NCBI RefSeq assembly: GCF_022385335.1
Contig: NZ_CP092431.1
Coordinates: 6,820,001-6,884,000, forward strand
Direction of reading: 5' to 3'
Source of the DNA: Streptomyces deccanensis
GTDB taxonomy: Bacteria > Actinomycetota > Actinomycetes > Streptomycetales > Streptomycetaceae
DNA: 64,000 nt
Shown here: positions 25,688-34,763 of the stretch, in pieces
Layout: every line of letters begins with the position of its first letter
Numbering within the stretch: the first letter of the stretch is position 1
The notes under the pieces: model-generated
The model's input: the letters and a program-made list of their open reading frames with translations, nothing else
Told to the model about the DNA's origin: nothing
Databases searched by the model: none
Program-made: the position numbers and the translations under genes

Positions 25688-26104
25688 CTACGCCTTGGTG
25701 CAGGTCGGGCAGACGCCCCGGTAGGTGACCTCCACGTCCGAGACGGTGAAGCCGAAGCGCTCGGAGGTGGGGAGGTCGGCCAGCGGGTTGCCGGTCGGGT
25801 GGACGTCGCGGATCGTGCCGCACCGGGCGCAGACCAGGTGGTGGTGCGGACGGTGCGCGTTCGGGTCGTACCGCTTGGCGCGCCGGTCCGTGGCGACCTC
25901 CAGCACCTCACCGAGGGAGACCAGCTCACCCAGGGTGTTGTAGACGGTCGCCCGGGAGATCTCGGGCAGCTTGGCGACAGCGCGTGCGTGCACCTCGTCG
26001 GCCGTCAGATGGACGTGTTCGCCGTCGAGGACCTCGGCCACGACGCGCCGCTGCGCGGTCATACGCCATCCGCGTCCGCGCAGCCGCTCCAGAAGGTCAC
26101 TCAT
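25688..26104 (-). CDS. Fur-family metalloregulator (CatR/PerR-like)
   Basis: This 138-residue winged-helix regulator has its recognition helix in RATVYNTLGELVSLGEV (about residues 50-66), regulatory histidines in NAHRPHHHLVC, and the structural zinc site CARC (about 93-96) and CPTC at the C-terminus. Family members sense Fe, Zn, Ni or peroxide. From gene order I suspect the Streptomyces CatR peroxide repressor, but the sequence alone does not settle the ligand. ATG 26104 follows a -10-like TACGCT (minus strand 26117-26112) by 7 nt, pointing to leaderless expression; an inverted repeat at 26171-26185 may be its operator. Confidence 0.88.
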   Translation of the reverse strand: MSDLLERLRGRGWRMTAQRRVVAEVLDGEHVHLTADEVHARAVAKLPEISRATVYNTLGELVSLGEVLEVATDRRAKRYDPNAHRPHHHLVCARCGTIRDVHPTGNPLADLPTSERFGFTVSDVEVTYRGVCPTCTKA

Positions 26105-26170
26105 ACCGGTCAGCGTAACAGCAGGCGGAAACAGATTCCGAACGGGTGTGACTTTGGATCGTGACTTGAC

Positions 26171-26185
26171 TTGGATTGTGTCCAA
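26171..26185. promoter_or_regulatory. inverted repeat upstream of the Fur-family gene
   Basis: TTGGA-N5-TCCAA (26171-26185) is a perfect repeat; related half-sites (TTTGGATCGTG at 26153-26163) lie next to it. The position, 67-81 bp before the start codon, suits a repressor or activator site. Assignment to the Fur protein itself is inference. Confidence 0.4.
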
Positions 26186-26264
26186 GGTGGCTCGCCGCTG
26201 CCGTGGGGGCGGGCCGGGGTCTCCGGGGAGACTCCCGGCCCGGTCGTGCGTCCGGGGCCGTGGA

Positions 26265-26657
26265 CTATGCCGGTGCGTGCTGTCGGGCGGGTGCCCAGCA
26301 GCGGATGATGTCGCGGACCGAGACGATGCCGATGGGGGCGCCCTGCTCGAGGACGATCAGATGGCGGAAGCCCCCGTGCGCCATGGCGCGGGCCGCCTCC
26401 TCCAGGGTCCAGGACGGCGTGGCGAACACGACGTCGGTGGTGGTGTGGGCGTGGGCGCGCTCGGCGTCGGGGCTCTGGCCCAGGCCGACGGAGATGAGGA
26501 CGTCTCGTTCGGTCAGGATGCCGAGTCCGCCGGCGTCCGGGTCGAGGACCACGGCCGCGCCGATCCGGCGAGCCGCCATCAGGGCGGCGGCCTGGCGGAG
26601 GGTGTGATCGGGGCCGATGGTGAGGACCACTGTGCTCATGGCGTCGCGGACGAGCAT
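26265..26657 (-). CDS. tandem CBS-domain protein
   Basis: This 130-residue protein consists of two CBS domains (about 1-60 and 68-126), each ending in the family's GIxSxRD-type strand-helix (GILTERDVLISVG and GIVSVRDIIRCW). Such stand-alone pairs bind adenine nucleotides and act as energy sensors or redox-linked regulators. ATG 26657 is separated from AGGAGG by 12 nt, longer than ideal. Upstream lie TGAAC-N5-GTTCA (26687-26701) and a tandem TTCACAAG (26706-26721), which look like regulator sites. Confidence 0.82.
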   Translation of the reverse strand: MLVRDAMSTVVLTIGPDHTLRQAAALMAARRIGAAVVLDPDAGGLGILTERDVLISVGLGQSPDAERAHAHTTTDVVFATPSWTLEEAARAMAHGGFRHLIVLEQGAPIGIVSVRDIIRCWAPARQHAPA

Positions 26658-26809
26658 GGAGTTCAGCCACCTCCTAGGGAATCCGCTGAACCGATTGTTC
26701 AAGGATTCACAAGTTCACAAGTGGGGGGACTCTCAATGTGGCAGGCAAAGCGGAGGTCAACAAGAGGGCGTGCGTGGTCAGTTCGGGGCGCTCCGGATCA
26801 CTCCAGGGC

Positions 26810-27610
26810 TCAGTAGCGCTGGCTCAGATAGCCCAGGAGCTCGTCGTGGAGCAGGCCGTTCGAGGCTGCCGCGTTGCCGCTGTGCGGGCCGGGGCGGCCG
26901 TCGAGGCCGGTGAAGCTGCCGCCCGCCTCCGTGACGATGATCGCGTTGGCGGCCATGTCCCAGAGGGACAGCTCGGGTTCGGCGCAGATGTCCACGGAGC
27001 CCTCGGCGACCATCATGTACGGCCAGAAATCGCCGTACGCGCGGGTGCGCCACACCTCGCGGGTCAGGTCCAGGAAGCCGCCCAGGTGCCCGCGCTCCTC
27101 CCAGCCACTGAGGGAGGAGTACGCGAAGGAGGCGTCCGACAGATCGGCGACGCGGGAGACGTGCAGGCGGGAGGCCGAGCTGAGGCTGCGGCCGGTGAAG
27201 GCGCCGTGGCCCTTCGCGGCCCACCAGCGGCGGCCGAGCGCGGGGGCGGAGACCACGCCGACGACGGGCTGATAGCCGCCCTCCGCCGCCTCCATGAGGG
27301 AGATCAGGGTGGCCCAGACGGGGACGCCCCGGACGTAGTTCTTGGTGCCGTCGATGGGGTCGACGACCCAGCGGCGGGGGCCGGTGCCCTCGACTCCGTA
27401 CTCCTCGCCGAGGATGGCGTCCCGGGGGCGGGCGCGCTGGAGTTGACCGCGGATGAGTTCCTCGGCGGCCCTGTCGGCCTCGCTCACCGGGGTCATGTCG
27501 GGCTTCGTCTCGACCTTCAGGTCCAGGGCCTTGAAGCGGGACATGGTGGTCGCGTCGGCGGCGTCCGCGAGGACGTGGGCGAGGCGGAGGTCGTCGAGGT
27601 AATCGGCCAT
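26810..27610 (-). CDS. hisN: histidinol-phosphatase HisN (IMPase superfamily)
   Basis: This 266-residue Mg-dependent phosphatase of the inositol monophosphatase fold has its metal motifs in GEEYG (about 68), [15 protein letters not shown] (about 80-94) and [15 protein letters not shown] (about 216). HisN removes phosphate from L-histidinol phosphate in histidine synthesis; in Streptomyces the IMPase-type gene at this place was shown to serve the pathway. The histidine operon itself is not in this window. ATG 27610 is 7 nt after a -10-like TACCGT (minus strand 27623-27618), so a leaderless mRNA is likely. IMPase or fructose-1,6-bisphosphatase activity cannot be excluded from motifs alone. Confidence 0.88.
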   Translation of the reverse strand: MADYLDDLRLAHVLADAADATTMSRFKALDLKVETKPDMTPVSEADRAAEELIRGQLQRARPRDAILGEEYGVEGTGPRRWVVDPIDGTKNYVRGVPVWATLISLMEAAEGGYQPVVGVVSAPALGRRWWAAKGHGAFTGRSLSSASRLHVSRVADLSDASFAYSSLSGWEERGHLGGFLDLTREVWRTRAYGDFWPYMMVAEGSVDICAEPELSLWDMAANAIIVTEAGGSFTGLDGRPGPHSGNAAASNGLLHDELLGYLSQRY

Positions 27611-27918
27611 GTGGCGAACGGTATCCGCCGAGGTCGGTGCGTTGCCATAGGGGGCCGGGGGTAGGCGGGGTGCCCAGGGCGCCGCAGGCCGGGTGGAGGG
27701 GCGGGGCGACGGTACGGACGCCCCCAGCCGCGCCGGGCGGTACGTATGGGGATCGTGGTGCTGGGCACACGAGTTGGGGCTGTCACCACGTGCCCGGCGA
27801 GGGGCCGCGCACGTTGGCCGGTGTGCGCCCCTGGGGAGCGCCGTGAACCCTTGACAGTGACCTGATGCGCGTCAAATCTGAGGGCCAGAGCCGCCCGCTC
27901 GCTTTTAGGGAGGCGATG
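27611..27918. other. 308-bp intergenic region between hisN and the TetR gene
   Basis: This divergent gap holds the hisN -10 (27618-27623) and a clear TetR-gene promoter (27851-27879). The middle is GC-rich, without ORF or RNA features I can support. Confidence 0.5.
27851..27879 (+). promoter_or_regulatory. promoter of the TetR-family gene
   Basis: Consensus -35 TTGACA (27851-27856), 17-bp spacer, -10 AAATCT (27874-27879). It overlaps an in-frame ATG at 27865, which therefore cannot be the start codon. Confidence 0.65.
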
Positions 27919-28536
27919 ATGCCTGCAGCGCGGGAAAACTTGTTGGACGCCGCTTACAAGGCGTTGGTGCGTCGGCCGTGGTCCGCCGTGCGCATGGTGG
28001 ACGTGGCGGCGGTGGCCGGAGTGTCACGTCAGACGCTGTACAACGAGTTCGGCAGCAAGGACGGGCTCGCCAGAGCCCTGGTCCGCAGGGAAGCGGACGG
28101 CTATCTGGCGGGCGTCGAGCGGGCGCTGGCCACCCCCGTGGACTCCCGGGACCGGTTGGCCGCGACCGCCGAGTGGACCGTGGCGGCCTCCCGCAACAAC
28201 GCGCTGATTCGCGCCATGCTCACCGGCTGCTGGAGCGAGCGTCTGCCGGCACCGCCGCTCGCCGCCGTGCGCTCCTCCTCCGCGGTGCCCGCACAGCGCC
28301 GCGCGGACGGACCGCTGCCCGCGCCCGCCGACTTCGTGGCCCTGGTGCGCGAGCGGGCCGTGGCCGTGCTGTCCGCGCCCGGCACCCCCAAGTCGGACAC
28401 GGCGGAACTCGCCCGCTCCTGCGAACTCGCGGTACGGCTCGCCCTCTCGTGCGTGGCGGCGCCCCCGGCCGAGGGCGGGGTCACGGATCTCGTACGGACG
28501 GCGCTGCCCCGTCAGCTCAGCCGGACCCTCGGCTAG
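27919..28536 (+). CDS. TetR-family transcriptional regulator
   Basis: This 205-residue regulator has an N-terminal helix-turn-helix (VDVAAVAGVSRQTLYNEFGS, about residues 25-45) of the TetR type and a ligand-binding C-terminal half. The start is ATG 27919 (or 27916), directly after GGGAGG, and downstream of a strong promoter. It converges on the SMR pump gene (gap 31 bp) but is not divergent from it. It is a candidate repressor of that pump, though TetR regulators more often control divergent genes. Ligand unknown. Confidence 0.88.
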   Translation: MPAARENLLDAAYKALVRRPWSAVRMVDVAAVAGVSRQTLYNEFGSKDGLARALVRREADGYLAGVERALATPVDSRDRLAATAEWTVAASRNNALIRAMLTGCWSERLPAPPLAAVRSSSAVPAQRRADGPLPAPADFVALVRERAVAVLSAPGTPKSDTAELARSCELAVRLALSCVAAPPAEGGVTDLVRTALPRQLSRTLG

Positions 28537-28567
28537 CCGCCGCGCCGGAAGCGACACGCGGACCGAA

Positions 28568-28891
28568 CTAGTGGGCCGAGCCCGACAGTTGGAGTCCCAC
28601 GACGCCCACGATCACCAGGGTGATCGAGACGATCTTCAAGGTCGACACGATGTCGCCGAGGAAGATCATCCCGTAGATCGCGGTGCCGGCCGCGCCGATG
28701 CCCGTCCAGACGGCGTAGGCGGGGCCGACGTCGAGCTTCTTCAGGGAGAGGGTCAGCAGGCCGAAGCTGCCGAGGGCGAAGACGCAGAAGGCGACCGTGG
28801 GCCAGAGTCTGGTGAAGCCGTGCGAGAGTTTCAGACAGACGGCGAATCCGGTCTCCAGAAGCCCCGCCACGACCACCAGCAGCCACGCCAT
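28568..28891 (-). CDS. small multidrug resistance (SMR) transporter
   Basis: This 107-residue inner-membrane protein has four transmembrane helices and the essential Glu13 (LLVVVAGLLETGFAVCLKLS). SMR proteins work as antiparallel dimers, exchanging cationic drugs or guanidinium for protons. The sequence GPAYAVWTGIGAAGTAIYG in helix 3 resembles the SugE/Gdx type as much as EmrE; the substrate is not clear. ATG 28891 follows GGGAGGA. It is convergent with the TetR gene. Confidence 0.88.
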   Translation of the reverse strand: MAWLLVVVAGLLETGFAVCLKLSHGFTRLWPTVAFCVFALGSFGLLTLSLKKLDVGPAYAVWTGIGAAGTAIYGMIFLGDIVSTLKIVSITLVIVGVVGLQLSGSAH

Positions 28892-29031
28892 GTCTCGTCC
28901 TCCCGTGTCCCACGTTCCGTGACCGCTTCGTCTGTTCTCGGCTGATCTCGTCTGGTCTGGGTCCGACTCGGTGCGATTATGCACTTACCGGGTGGGCGGG
29001 GGCGCAAACAACGCGGAGGTCAGTGCGGAGG

Positions 29032-30045
29032 TCAGTCGCCTTCCCGCCGTTCGCGTGTCGCGAGGAGCCTGCGCAGGGAGTAGAGCCGGGCCGGGTCCGC
29101 GTGCCCGTCCGCCACCCACTGGTCCAGGGCGCAGTCCTGCTCGTCGTGGCCGCACGCGCGGGGGCAGCCCTCCGTGCCCGGGACCAGGTCCGGGAAGGCG
29201 TTGATCACCCGGGACGGATCGATGTGCGCGAGGCCGAAGGAGCGCACGCCGGGGGTGTCCACGACCCAGCCGCCGTCCGAGTCCGCGAGGGGGAGGGCGA
29301 GCGCGGAGGTCGTGGTGTGCCTGCCCCGGCCCGTCACCGCGTTGACATGGCCCGTCGTGCGGCGGCGGTCCTCGGGGACCAGGGCGTTCACCAAGGTCGT
29401 CTTGCCGACGCCCGAGTGGCCCACGAACGCCGTGACCTTGCCGGCCAGGTGTGCGCGGACGCGGTCGGCGGCGCCTCCCGTCTCCAGCTCCTCGCGGCTC
29501 GTCACGACGTACGGGATGTCGATGTCGCCGTAGAGCTCCAGGAGCTTGTCGGCGGAGGCCAGGTCCGACTTCGTGAGGACGAGGAGGGGCTCCAGGCCGC
29601 CGTCGTAGGCCGCAACGAGGCAGCGGTCGATCAGGCGGGGGCGGGGTTCGGGGTCGGCGAGGGCGGTGACGATGGCGAGTTGGTCGGCGTTGGCGACGAC
29701 GACGCGTTCGTACGGGTCGTCGTCGTCGGCGGTGCGGCGCAGCACCGACGTACGGTCGGCGATGCGGACGATCCGCGCGAGGGTGTCCTTCTTGCCGGAG
29801 AGGTCGCCCACGAGGGCCACGGTGTCGCCGACGACGGCCGCCTTCCGGCCCAGTTCACGGGCCTTCATCGCCATCACCACACGGTCCTCGACCAGACAGG
29901 TCAGCCGGCCGCGGTCGACGGTGAGGACCATGCCCTCGGCGGCGTCCTCGTGCTTCGGGCGGATGTGCGTACGGGGACGGTTGCCCTTGCGGTTCGGGCG
30001 GCTGCGGATGTCGTCCTCGTCGGTGTGCTTGCCGTAACGGCGCAT
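29032..30045 (-). CDS. rsgA: ribosome small-subunit GTPase RsgA
   Basis: This 337-residue circularly permuted GTPase matures the 30S subunit. An N-terminal OB-fold (about 30-110) is followed by the permuted G domain: TKSDL (G4, about 158), P-loop GHSGVGKTTLVNAL (about 210), the switch region TGRGRHTTT and DTPG (G3). The C-terminal zinc module contains CPRACGHDEQDC. It lies 16 bp downstream of aroA and is in the same operon. The basic N-terminus (RSRPNRKGNRPRTHIRPKH) fits rRNA binding. Confidence 0.93.
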   Translation of the reverse strand: MRRYGKHTDEDDIRSRPNRKGNRPRTHIRPKHEDAAEGMVLTVDRGRLTCLVEDRVVMAMKARELGRKAAVVGDTVALVGDLSGKKDTLARIVRIADRTSVLRRTADDDDPYERVVVANADQLAIVTALADPEPRPRLIDRCLVAAYDGGLEPLLVLTKSDLASADKLLELYGDIDIPYVVTSREELETGGAADRVRAHLAGKVTAFVGHSGVGKTTLVNALVPEDRRRTTGHVNAVTGRGRHTTTSALALPLADSDGGWVVDTPGVRSFGLAHIDPSRVINAFPDLVPGTEGCPRACGHDEQDCALDQWVADGHADPARLYSLRRLLATRERREGD

Positions 30046-30061
30046 GATCCCGGTCCGCCCG

Positions 30062-31402
30062 TCAGTTCTTCCCCAGCATCCCGGCCCACATGTCGGGGAA
30101 GTCCGGCAGCGTCTTGGCCGTCGTCGCCACGTTCTCGATCCGCACACCCTCCACGGCCAGGCCGATGATCGCACCGGCGGTGGCCATGCGGTGGTCGTCG
30201 TAGGTGTGGAAGACGCCGCCGTGCAGCGGGCGCGGGCGGATGTGGAGGCCGTCGGCGGTCTCGGTGACGTCACCGCCGAGTTCGTTGATCTCCTTGGTGA
30301 GCGCGGCCAGGCGGTCCGTCTCGTGGAGGCGGAGGTGGGCGACGCCGCGCAGTGTGGAGGGGGAGTCGGCGAGGGCGGCGACCGCCGCGATGCCCGGGGT
30401 CAGTTCGCCCACCTCGCTCAGGTCCACGTCGATGCCGTGGATCGCGCCTGAACCGGTGAACACCAGTCCGTACTCGGTCAGTTCGCAGATGCCGCCCATC
30501 TCCGTGAAGATCTCGCGGAGCTGGTCACCGGGCTGCGTGGTGCGCGCGGGCCAGTCGGGGACGACGACCTTGCCGCCGGTCACCAGGGCCGCCGCCAGGA
30601 ACGGCTGCGCGTTGGAGAGGTCCGGCTCGATCGTCAGGTCGCGGCCCAGCAGAGCGCCCGGTGTGACCCGCCAGACGTTCGGCTCGCCCCCCGACTCCGG
30701 GGTGTCCACCTGCGCGCCCACCGAGCGCAGCATGTCCACGGTCATCCGGATGTGGGGGAGCGAGGGCAGGGTCGCACCCGTGTGGCGGACCTCGACGCCC
30801 TGGTTGAAGCGGGGGGCCGAGAGCAGAAGGGCGCTCACGAACTGCGAGGACGAGGACGCGTCGATCGCCACCGGGCCGCCGTCCAGGGCGCCGCCGCCGT
30901 GGACGGTCAGGGGGAGCGCCCCCCGGCCGTCGTCGTCGATGCGGGCGCCGAGGACGCGCAGGGCGTCGATCACGCCGTTCAGGGGGCGCTCGTAGGAGCG
31001 GGGGTCGCCGTCGAAGCGGACGGGGCCGTCAGCCAGCGCCGCCACCGGGGGGAGGAAGCGCATGACCGTGCCCGCGTTGCCGACGTCGACCGTGGCCGGG
31101 CCGTGCAGCCCGGTGGGCAGGACGCGCCAGGCCTCGCCGGAGCCGGCGGAGGCGTCCGTGGCGGCGGAGCTGGAGGAGACGGTCTCCTCGATGCCGACGC
31201 CCATCGCGCGCAGGGCGCCCGCCATCAGGAGGGTGTCGCGGGAGCGGAGGGGGCGGCGCAGCCAGCCCGGCTCGCTCGCGAGGGCGGCGAGGACGAGGGC
31301 GCGGTTGGTGACCGATTTGGACCCCGGGACGTGGACCGTCGCGTCGACGGCTCCGCTCGCGGTGGGGGCGGGCCAGAGGGCGGGCTGTGCGTTCAGGGCC
31401 AT
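30062..31402 (-). CDS. aroA: 3-phosphoshikimate 1-carboxyvinyltransferase (EPSP synthase)
   Basis: This 446-residue enzyme of the shikimate pathway condenses shikimate-3-phosphate with phosphoenolpyruvate. The N-terminal [17 protein letters not shown] holds the substrate-binding Lys and Ser. Later come [12 protein letters not shown] (about 110), the active-site [12 protein letters not shown] (about 182) and [12 protein letters not shown] near 366, which has the conserved Glu and Arg. The ATG at 31402 is 6 nt after a -10-like TAAAGT (minus strand 31414-31409), suggesting a leaderless start. It is followed by rsgA in one operon, as in many actinobacteria. Confidence 0.95.
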   Translation of the reverse strand: MALNAQPALWPAPTASGAVDATVHVPGSKSVTNRALVLAALASEPGWLRRPLRSRDTLLMAGALRAMGVGIEETVSSSSAATDASAGSGEAWRVLPTGLHGPATVDVGNAGTVMRFLPPVAALADGPVRFDGDPRSYERPLNGVIDALRVLGARIDDDGRGALPLTVHGGGALDGGPVAIDASSSSQFVSALLLSAPRFNQGVEVRHTGATLPSLPHIRMTVDMLRSVGAQVDTPESGGEPNVWRVTPGALLGRDLTIEPDLSNAQPFLAAALVTGGKVVVPDWPARTTQPGDQLREIFTEMGGICELTEYGLVFTGSGAIHGIDVDLSEVGELTPGIAAVAALADSPSTLRGVAHLRLHETDRLAALTKEINELGGDVTETADGLHIRPRPLHGGVFHTYDDHRMATAGAIIGLAVEGVRIENVATTAKTLPDFPDMWAGMLGKN

Positions 31403-31473
31403 GCGGCCACTTTAGTAGGGGTTCGCCCGCGGGGGTGCCTCGTGATCGCCGTGGGCGGCGGCGGTCCGGCGGG

Positions 31474-31500
31474 GGTTCTCGCGCGGTTCCCCGGCGCCTC
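31474..31500. repeat. dispersed intergenic motif, copy 1
   Basis: GGTTCTCGCGCGGTTCCCC-like sequence (31475-31493), related to the motif in 41964-42007, 49488-49587 and 54281-54312. It lies between aroA and the M50 gene; the copy is partial. Confidence 0.5.
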
Positions 31501-31532
31501 CTGGGAACGCCCCGACCTCGGCTCCCAGGTGC

Positions 31533-32255
31533 TCAGAGGTTCAGCAGCCAGCGGCCACCGCCCATCAACGCGCACAGCGACACCACGTGGAACATCACCA
31601 GCCAGACCGTCGCCGGGAGGTGGGTCAGCCGGGAGAGCTGGTCGGCGTCGGAGTCGCCGGCGCCTCCTCGGCGGCGCTTCGCCTGGAGTTCGAAGGCCGG
31701 GCGGACGCCCCCCAGCAGCAGGAACCAGACGACCGCGTAGGCGAAGGCGGCCTGGACCTGGGGGCCCGCCAGCCAGGAGACGACGACGAAGGTGCCGCCG
31801 GTGACGAGGACCGTCAGGGCGCCGTAGGCGTTGCGGATCATGACCAGCATGGCGATCAGCAGGATCGTGGCGAGCCAGAGGAGCAGAGTGATGCGGCCGG
31901 AGCCGAGGAGGGCGGCGCCGCCGAGGCCGAGCAGCGGGGGAGCCGTGTAGCCGGCGGCGGCGGTGAGGATCATGCCGATGCCGGTGGGCTTGCCGCGGCT
32001 GACCGTGAGGCCGCTGGTGTCGGAGTGCAGTCGGATGCCGGTGAGGGTGCGGCCGGTGAGCAGCGCGATCAGTCCGTGCCCGCCCTCGTGCGCGATGGTG
32101 ATGGCGTTGCGCGAGAGCCGCCAGACGCCGTGCGGGACGATCGCGGCGAGCGCGGCGACCGCGGTGGCTATGACGACCCACAGGTCGGGGTCGGGCTGGG
32201 TGCCGAAGACTTCGTCCCACAGGCTGGCCAGCGAGGTGGCTGCGGTGCTTTCCAT
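31533..32255 (-). CDS. M50-type membrane metallopeptidase-like protein
   Basis: This 240-residue multi-spanning membrane protein has HEGGH (in AITIAHEGGHGLIALLTGR, about residue 55), matching the zinc-binding HExxH of site-2-protease-like (M50B) enzymes. A second acid ligand is not obvious, although NAYGALTVLVTGG in a later helix may contribute. Four to six hydrophobic segments follow. The start is uncertain: ATG 32255 has no good Shine-Dalgarno and GTG 32288 is in frame. The substrate is unknown; intramembrane proteases cut anti-sigma factors in other bacteria. Confidence 0.75.
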   Translation of the reverse strand: MESTAATSLASLWDEVFGTQPDPDLWVVIATAVAALAAIVPHGVWRLSRNAITIAHEGGHGLIALLTGRTLTGIRLHSDTSGLTVSRGKPTGIGMILTAAAGYTAPPLLGLGGAALLGSGRITLLLWLATILLIAMLVMIRNAYGALTVLVTGGTFVVVSWLAGPQVQAAFAYAVVWFLLLGGVRPAFELQAKRRRGGAGDSDADQLSRLTHLPATVWLVMFHVVSLCALMGGGRWLLNL

Positions 32256-32358
32256 GTTCTGCGGTGGCTCCTCGGGGTGGCGATCCACAGGGCCGGCGCG
32301 GAGCGCCGTCGTTGGGGGCGGTGGTCGGGTGACGGGTGGGCCTGGCAGTGTGGCACTT

Positions 32359-33174
32359 ATGTGCGGACGGTATGCGTCGAGTCGTGGGCCCGAGGATCTC
32401 GCAGGAATCTTTGAGATCGAGAAGTGGGAGCCGGAGGAAACCCTTGAGCCGGATTACAACGTGGCTCCCACCAAGGAGGTCTACGCGGTCCTCGACCGTC
32501 CTTTGAAGGACGCCGACGACAAGCGGCCGGTTCGCCAGCTGCGGAAGCTGAAGTGGGGGCTGGTCCCCTCCTGGTCCAAGAACCCCGAGGGCGCGGCGCG
32601 GATGATCAACGCCCGCGCGGAGACCGTGCACGAGAAGCCGTCGTACCGCCGTGCCTTCGCCACCCGGCGGTGCATCCTGCCCGCCGACGGCTATTTCGAG
32701 TGGGTCACCGGCACGGGGGAGCGGGAGCTGGAGGTCGAGGGGAAGAAGAAGCGGCCGCGCAAGCAGCCCTACTTCGTGCTCCCGGCCGACGGCTCCGTCT
32801 TCGCGATGGCCGGGCTGTACGAGTTCTGGCGGGACCGGACGCTGCCGGACGACCATCCGGGAGCCTGGTGGGCGACCTGCTCGGTGATCACGACGGAGGC
32901 CGAGACCACCCCGCTGGCGGTCGCGCCGGAGGACGGCCCGCACGCCTTGGCCGAGATCCATCCCCGGATGCCGCTGATGCTGACGCCGGACCGCTGGGAC
33001 AGCTGGCTCGATCCGGCGCGTACGGACCTCGACGACCTGCGCGGGCTGCTCGCACCGCCGCCCGCCGGGCTGATGCGCGCCTACCCCGTCACCACGGCCG
33101 TCAGCAACGTCCGCAACAACGGTCCGGAGCTGCTGAAGGAGCTGGAGGGGCCCGAGGAGGGCACACTCTTCTGA
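32359..33174 (+). CDS. SRAP-domain DNA-protein crosslink protein (YedK/HMCES)
   Basis: This 271-residue protein starts MCGRYAS. Cys2 becomes the N-terminal nucleophile after Met removal, attacks abasic sites in single-stranded DNA and forms a protective thiazolidine crosslink. The other catalytic parts are present: Asn in NVAPT (about 35), Glu in DGYFEWV (about 114) and His in EIHPRMP (about 210). Family length is normal. ATG 32359 is fixed by the Cys2 requirement. No ribosome site is present; CAGTGT (32346-32351) may be a -10 for leaderless expression. The hydrolase gene starts 2 bp after its stop. Confidence 0.92.
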   Translation: MCGRYASSRGPEDLAGIFEIEKWEPEETLEPDYNVAPTKEVYAVLDRPLKDADDKRPVRQLRKLKWGLVPSWSKNPEGAARMINARAETVHEKPSYRRAFATRRCILPADGYFEWVTGTGERELEVEGKKKRPRKQPYFVLPADGSVFAMAGLYEFWRDRTLPDDHPGAWWATCSVITTEAETTPLAVAPEDGPHALAEIHPRMPLMLTPDRWDSWLDPARTDLDDLRGLLAPPPAGLMRAYPVTTAVSNVRNNGPELLKELEGPEEGTLF

Positions 33175-33175
33175 C

Positions 33176-33823
33176 GTGACCGAGATCGAGGCAGCAGCGA
33201 CGGAAGAGATCGACACCGAGGCCGGCACGGGCCGCGTCAGCTGGTACGAGGCCGAGGCGCCGGAATTCGTCCTCGCCGTCAGCCATGGGGCCGGCGGCGG
33301 CATCGAGGCCCGTGATCTGCGGGCCCTCGCCGCCGTGCTTTCTGCGCACGGTGTGACCGTCGCCCTGGTGGAGCAGCCGTGGCGGGTGGCCGGGAAGAAG
33401 CTCGCGCCCGCGCCGAAGACGCTGGACGTGGGCTGGCGGGGCCTGTGGCCCGCGCTGGCGAAGCCGGGACCGCCGGTGATCGCGGGCGGCCGCAGCGCCG
33501 GTGCCCGGGTCGCCTGTCGTACGGCGGCGGAGCTGGGCGCGGCGGCCGTGCTGGCGCTGAGCTTCCCGTTGCATCCGCCGGGGAAGCCGGACAAGTCCCG
33601 GGCCGACGAACTGCTCGGGGCCGGGGTGCCCACCCTCGTCGTCCAGGGCGGCAACGATCCGTTCGGGAGGCCGGAGGAGTTCCCGGAGGGGACGTACGGG
33701 CTCGTGGAGGTGCCCTACGGCGATCACGGGTTCGCCGTGCCGAAGCGGGCGCCCCTCGGGCAGGACGAGGCGCTGACCGTGATCACCGACGGTGTCGTGG
33801 AGTGGATCGCGTCACTTCGCTGA
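33176..33823 (+). CDS. alpha/beta hydrolase (TEX30/KANL3-like)
   Basis: This 215-residue serine hydrolase-fold protein has its nucleophile in GGRSAGAR (about 104), Asp in QGGNDPFG (about 160) and His in YGDHGFAVP (about 181). The family is close to dienelactone hydrolases and TEX30/KANL3. The reaction is unknown. GTG 33176 follows the SRAP stop by one base, so it is translated by re-initiation. The gap to sigR contains the sigma-R promoter. Confidence 0.85.
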   Translation: MTEIEAAATEEIDTEAGTGRVSWYEAEAPEFVLAVSHGAGGGIEARDLRALAAVLSAHGVTVALVEQPWRVAGKKLAPAPKTLDVGWRGLWPALAKPGPPVIAGGRSAGARVACRTAAELGAAAVLALSFPLHPPGKPDKSRADELLGAGVPTLVVQGGNDPFGRPEEFPEGTYGLVEVPYGDHGFAVPKRAPLGQDEALTVITDGVVEWIASLR

Positions 33824-33840
33824 CCCGTCCGGCGGTGTCC

Positions 33841-33868
33841 GGGAATGCGGAGCGACGGGCCTTGGTTG
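33841..33868 (+). promoter_or_regulatory. sigma-R dependent promoter of sigR (p2 type)
   Basis: GGGAAT (33841-33846), 18 bases, GTTG (33865-33868): a perfect sigma-R promoter. Transcripts would begin near 33875 and include the upstream ATG at 33927, allowing the long isoform under thiol stress. Confidence 0.85.
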
Positions 33869-33926
33869 TGCGGATCAGACAGCGCGAAAGACCGTGCTGA
33901 CCGCCGTAGGAGAGGAAGTCCGCCGC

Positions 33927-34763
33927 ATGGGTTCGACCTATTGCCCGAGCCGCAGCAGCCGCGCTGACCTGGACTGGACGGTGCTGCACGCGGCCAAGAG
34001 CGGCCCTGTTCGGGCGGCGGCGGGCATGGATCGTCGTCTATCCTCCGATTCTGGTGGTACCGGTTTCGGTATCGCACAGACGCTGGAGGAGGTGGGTCCG
34101 GTCACTGGGACCGACGCAGGGACCGAACGGGGCCAGGCGGAGCAGCCCGAGGGCACCGAGACCGCCGCGGAGCGCAGCGCCCGGTTCGAGCGGGACGCTC
34201 TGGAATTCCTCGACCAGATGTACTCGGCCGCGCTGCGCATGACGCGCAACCCGGCCGATGCCGAGGACCTGGTGCAGGAGACGTACGCGAAGGCGTACGC
34301 GTCCTTCCACCAGTTCCGTGAGGGCACCAACCTGAAGGCCTGGCTGTACCGCATCCTCACGAACACCTTCATCAACTCGTACCGCAAGAAGCAGCGCGAA
34401 CCCCAGCGCAGCGCGGCCGAGGAGATCGAGGACTGGCAGCTGGCGCGCGCCGAGTCGCACATGTCGACCGGGCTGCGCTCCGCCGAGTCGCAGGCGCTCG
34501 ACCACCTGCCCGACTCGGACGTGAAGGCGGCGCTGCAGGCGATCCCCGAGGAGTTCCGCATCGCGGTCTATCTCGCCGATGTCGAGGGCTTTGCGTACAA
34601 GGAGATCGCCGACATCATGGGGACACCCATCGGCACGGTGATGTCCCGGCTGCACCGGGGTCGCCGTCAACTGCGCGGCATGCTCGAGGACTACGCCCGT
34701 GACCGTGGGCTGGTTCCGGCCGGGGCCGGGGAGTCGAACGAAGCGAAAGGCTCGGGCTCATGA
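33927..34763 (+). CDS. sigR: thiol-stress ECF sigma factor SigR (long and short forms)
   Basis: This sigma factor of the ECF type directs the oxidative thiol-stress regulon and is held inactive by RsrA. Region 2 ([19 protein letters not shown], about residues 110-130 of the long form) and region 4 ([26 protein letters not shown]) are intact. Two starts fit: ATG 33927, with GGAGAGGAA upstream, gives 278 aa; GTG 34092 gives 223 aa, the normal length. The difference is exactly 55 codons, as reported for the unstable SigR' isoform in S. coelicolor, where the longer form is made from the sigma-R promoter. The gene overlaps rsrA (ATGA), assuring coupled production of the antagonist. Confidence 0.94.
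   Translation: MGSTYCPSRSSRADLDWTVLHAAKSGPVRAAAGMDRRLSSDSGGTGFGIAQTLEEVGPVTGTDAGTERGQAEQPEGTETAAERSARFERDALEFLDQMYSAALRMTRNPADAEDLVQETYAKAYASFHQFREGTNLKAWLYRILTNTFINSYRKKQREPQRSAAEEIEDWQLARAESHMSTGLRSAESQALDHLPDSDVKAALQAIPEEFRIAVYLADVEGFAYKEIADIMGTPIGTVMSRLHRGRRQLRGMLEDYARDRGLVPAGAGESNEAKGSGS

Noticed and set aside
27865..27918. Upstream ATG (27865) as the start of the TetR-family gene
   Set aside because: It lies between -35 TTGACA and -10 AAATCT of a good promoter, and the ribosome site belongs to ATG 27919.
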